Below, piece by piece: positions 14,851 to 16,221 of a stretch of 16,221 nucleotides of DNA. The notes beneath the pieces are model-generated. The model made no database searches. It worked only from the letters and a program-made list of their open reading frames with translations, and was not told the origin of the DNA. Both the position numbers and the translations under genes were made by a program. The DNA lies in contig JAHHTT010000050.1 in NCBI GenBank assembly GCA_020024465.1, positions 1 through 16,221 of the forward strand, in the 5' to 3' direction. The DNA is from Odoribacter sp. GTDB lineage: Bacteria; Bacteroidota; Bacteroidia; Bacteroidales; Marinifilaceae. Every line of letters begins with the position of its first letter. The stretch's first letter is position 1.

Positions 14851-16221
14851 ATGGCACAAATTATAGATGAAGCAATAAAAAATGTGTATTTTCTTGGTAT
14901 TGGAGGAATTGGTATGAGTGCTCTTGCCCGTTATTTTAAAAGTGAAGGTTATCGAGTTGGAGGTTATGATCGTACTCCATCTGTATTGACACAAAAGATG
15001 CGAGAGGAAGAAGGAATCGAAATTAATTATAATGATACAAGAGAGGATATTGCATCTGAATATCGGAATAAACATACGACCTTGGTAATTTATACTCCTG
15101 CAATACATGAAGATAATCAACAAATGTCTTTTTTTCGTGAAGCTGGTTTTGAATTATATAAAAGGGCAGAAGTCTTAGGAATGATTTCGCGTTCGGGGAA
15201 AGCAATTTGTGTAGCTGGTACTCATGGGAAAACAACAGTATCAACAATGACTGCTTTTTTATTACAGCGGTCAAAAATTGGATGTAATGCTTTTTTGGGA
15301 GGTATTTCTGTGAATTTTGGAACAAACCTATTGCTTGATCCTCAGTCTTCTTATATTGTTATAGAAGCGGACGAATTTGATCGCTCATTCTTACATTTGA
15401 GTCCAGCATTGGCTACTATTACCTCTATCGATGCAGATCATTTGGATATTTATCAAAATAAGGCTAATTTAACAGAATCATTTAAAAGTTTTGCGCAATT
15501 GGTTTCTCCTATAGGAGTTTTATTTTTAAAATCTGGATTAAAGTTACCGGAAATACAGGCAACAGCTTATTATGGGGTGGGAGTGGATGCTGATTGTCGA
15601 GCAGAAAATTTGTATATAGATGATGGTTTTTACAGGTTTGACTATTATGGACGAAATGTTGAAATAAAAAATTTAAAATTAGGAATTCCTGGACGTTTAA
15701 ATGTGGAAAATGCAACCATCGCAATAACTTTAGCATTGGAAGCTGGTGTACAACCAAACGAAATACGTCAGGCACTCCCTAATTTTAAAGGTGTGGTAAG
15801 ACGTTTTAATATTCATTTTAATAAGCTTGGAATTGTTTACATTGATGATTATGCCCACCATCCTAGGGAAATAGAAGCAACATTATGTTCTGTTCGTGAA
15901 ATTTGGCCAGATAAAACAATAAATGTTATTTTTCAACCTCATCTTTATTCGCGGACAAAGGATTTTTATTTAGATTTTGCCCATAGTCTGAGTTTGGCTG
16001 ATAATGTTGTATTGTTGGATATTTATCCCGCGCGTGAATTACCGATTTCAGGAGTAACTTCTGATATGATATGTAAAAAGCTGAAAGTTCCAGGAAAGGT
16101 TATGAATAAAGAGGAGACTTTAATGTGGTTAAAATATGATTTGAAAGATGGAATTGTGATTACGATGGGAGCAGGAGATATAGATTGTTTGGTAGGTAGA
16201 ATAATTGATATATTACAGCAT
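14851..16221 (+). CDS. murC: UDP-N-acetylmuramate:L-alanine ligase, 3' end beyond the window
   Basis: MurC adds L-alanine to UDP-MurNAc with ATP, the first amino acid of the stem peptide. From ATG 14851 the frame is open for 457 codons to the last base of the window without a stop, so only a short C-terminal piece, if any beyond the stop, is missing. Visible motifs are FLGIGGIGMSALA (14-26), AGTHGKTT (122-129), EADEFDRSF (172-180), DADHLDIY (194-201), RRFN (317-320), DDYAHHPREI (332-341), FQPHLYSRTKDF (361-372) and YPARE (392-396). GTHGKTT together with the ADEFD motif separates it from the other Mur ligases. It is the last dcw gene seen here; ftsQ would be expected next. Confidence 0.95.
   Translation, partial: MAQIIDEAIKNVYFLGIGGIGMSALARYFKSEGYRVGGYDRTPSVLTQKMREEEGIEINYNDTREDIASEYRNKHTTLVIYTPAIHEDNQQMSFFREAGFELYKRAEVLGMISRSGKAICVAGTHGKTTVSTMTAFLLQRSKIGCNAFLGGISVNFGTNLLLDPQSSYIVIEADEFDRSFLHLSPALATITSIDADHLDIYQNKANLTESFKSFAQLVSPIGVLFLKSGLKLPEIQATAYYGVGVDADCRAENLYIDDGFYRFDYYGRNVEIKNLKLGIPGRLNVENATIAITLALEAGVQPNEIRQALPNFKGVVRRFNIHFNKLGIVYIDDYAHHPREIEATLCSVREIWPDKTINVIFQPHLYSRTKDFYLDFAHSLSLADNVVLLDIYPARELPISGVTSDMICKKLKVPGKVMNKEETLMWLKYDLKDGIVITMGAGDIDCLVGRIIDILQH

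Noticed and set aside
14779..15325. Reverse-strand open frames of 114 and 100 codons across the murG-murC junction.
   Set aside because: They overlap each other and lie antisense to murC, which carries all its ligase motifs on the + strand.

Overview
The window looks like a chromosomal segment of an AT-rich anaerobic member of the Bacteroidota, probably the order Bacteroidales. The evidence is the gene order of the division and cell wall (dcw) cluster, with a FtsL-like gene followed by a class B PBP with a terminal PASTA domain, murE directly followed by mraY without murF, and a long MraY and FtsW. Other pointers are Bacteroides-type -7 promoter elements (TAnnTTTG), mostly weak or absent Shine-Dalgarno sequences, and relics of a NVEALA-type peptide/6-bladed propeller locus. 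All genes recognised are on the + strand. No genus can be named from the sequence alone.

Region 1 (1-1637): a RhlE-type DEAD-box RNA helicase (92-1396) whose start codon abuts a 22-bp perfect inverted repeat, followed by a spacer with a good -7 promoter element and a hairpin-rich leader for the next gene. Region 2 (1638-3170): a tryptophanase, assigned as tnaA rather than tyrosine phenol-lyase by diagnostic residues, ending in a 3' UTR with an intrinsic terminator. Region 3 (about 3171-4080): about 0.9 kb without an intact gene. It holds a 20-bp AT palindrome and three consecutive decayed reading frames: the C-terminal end of a TolB-like/BF3164-type propeller protein, a NVEALA-like exported peptide, and a second small Cys-containing peptide. 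Region 4 (4080-16221): the dcw operon mraZ-rsmH-ftsL-ftsI-murE-mraY-murD-ftsW-murG-murC, with murC still open at the window edge.

The dcw genes are separated by 7-41 bases and read as one transcription unit. MraZ is the likely regulator: three perfect AAAGTGG heptamers at exact 10-bp spacing sit over the predicted mraZ promoter. RsmH methylates 16S rRNA. MurE, MurD and MurC are Mur ligases for the UDP-MurNAc-peptide, with MurE of the meso-diaminopimelate type. MraY and MurG make lipid I and lipid II, and FtsW with FtsI (with FtsL) polymerises and crosslinks septal peptidoglycan.

I see no undescribed multi-gene system. The parts most worth a second look are the helicase start-site hairpin, the decaying peptide/propeller locus between tnaA and mraZ, and the MraZ operator.
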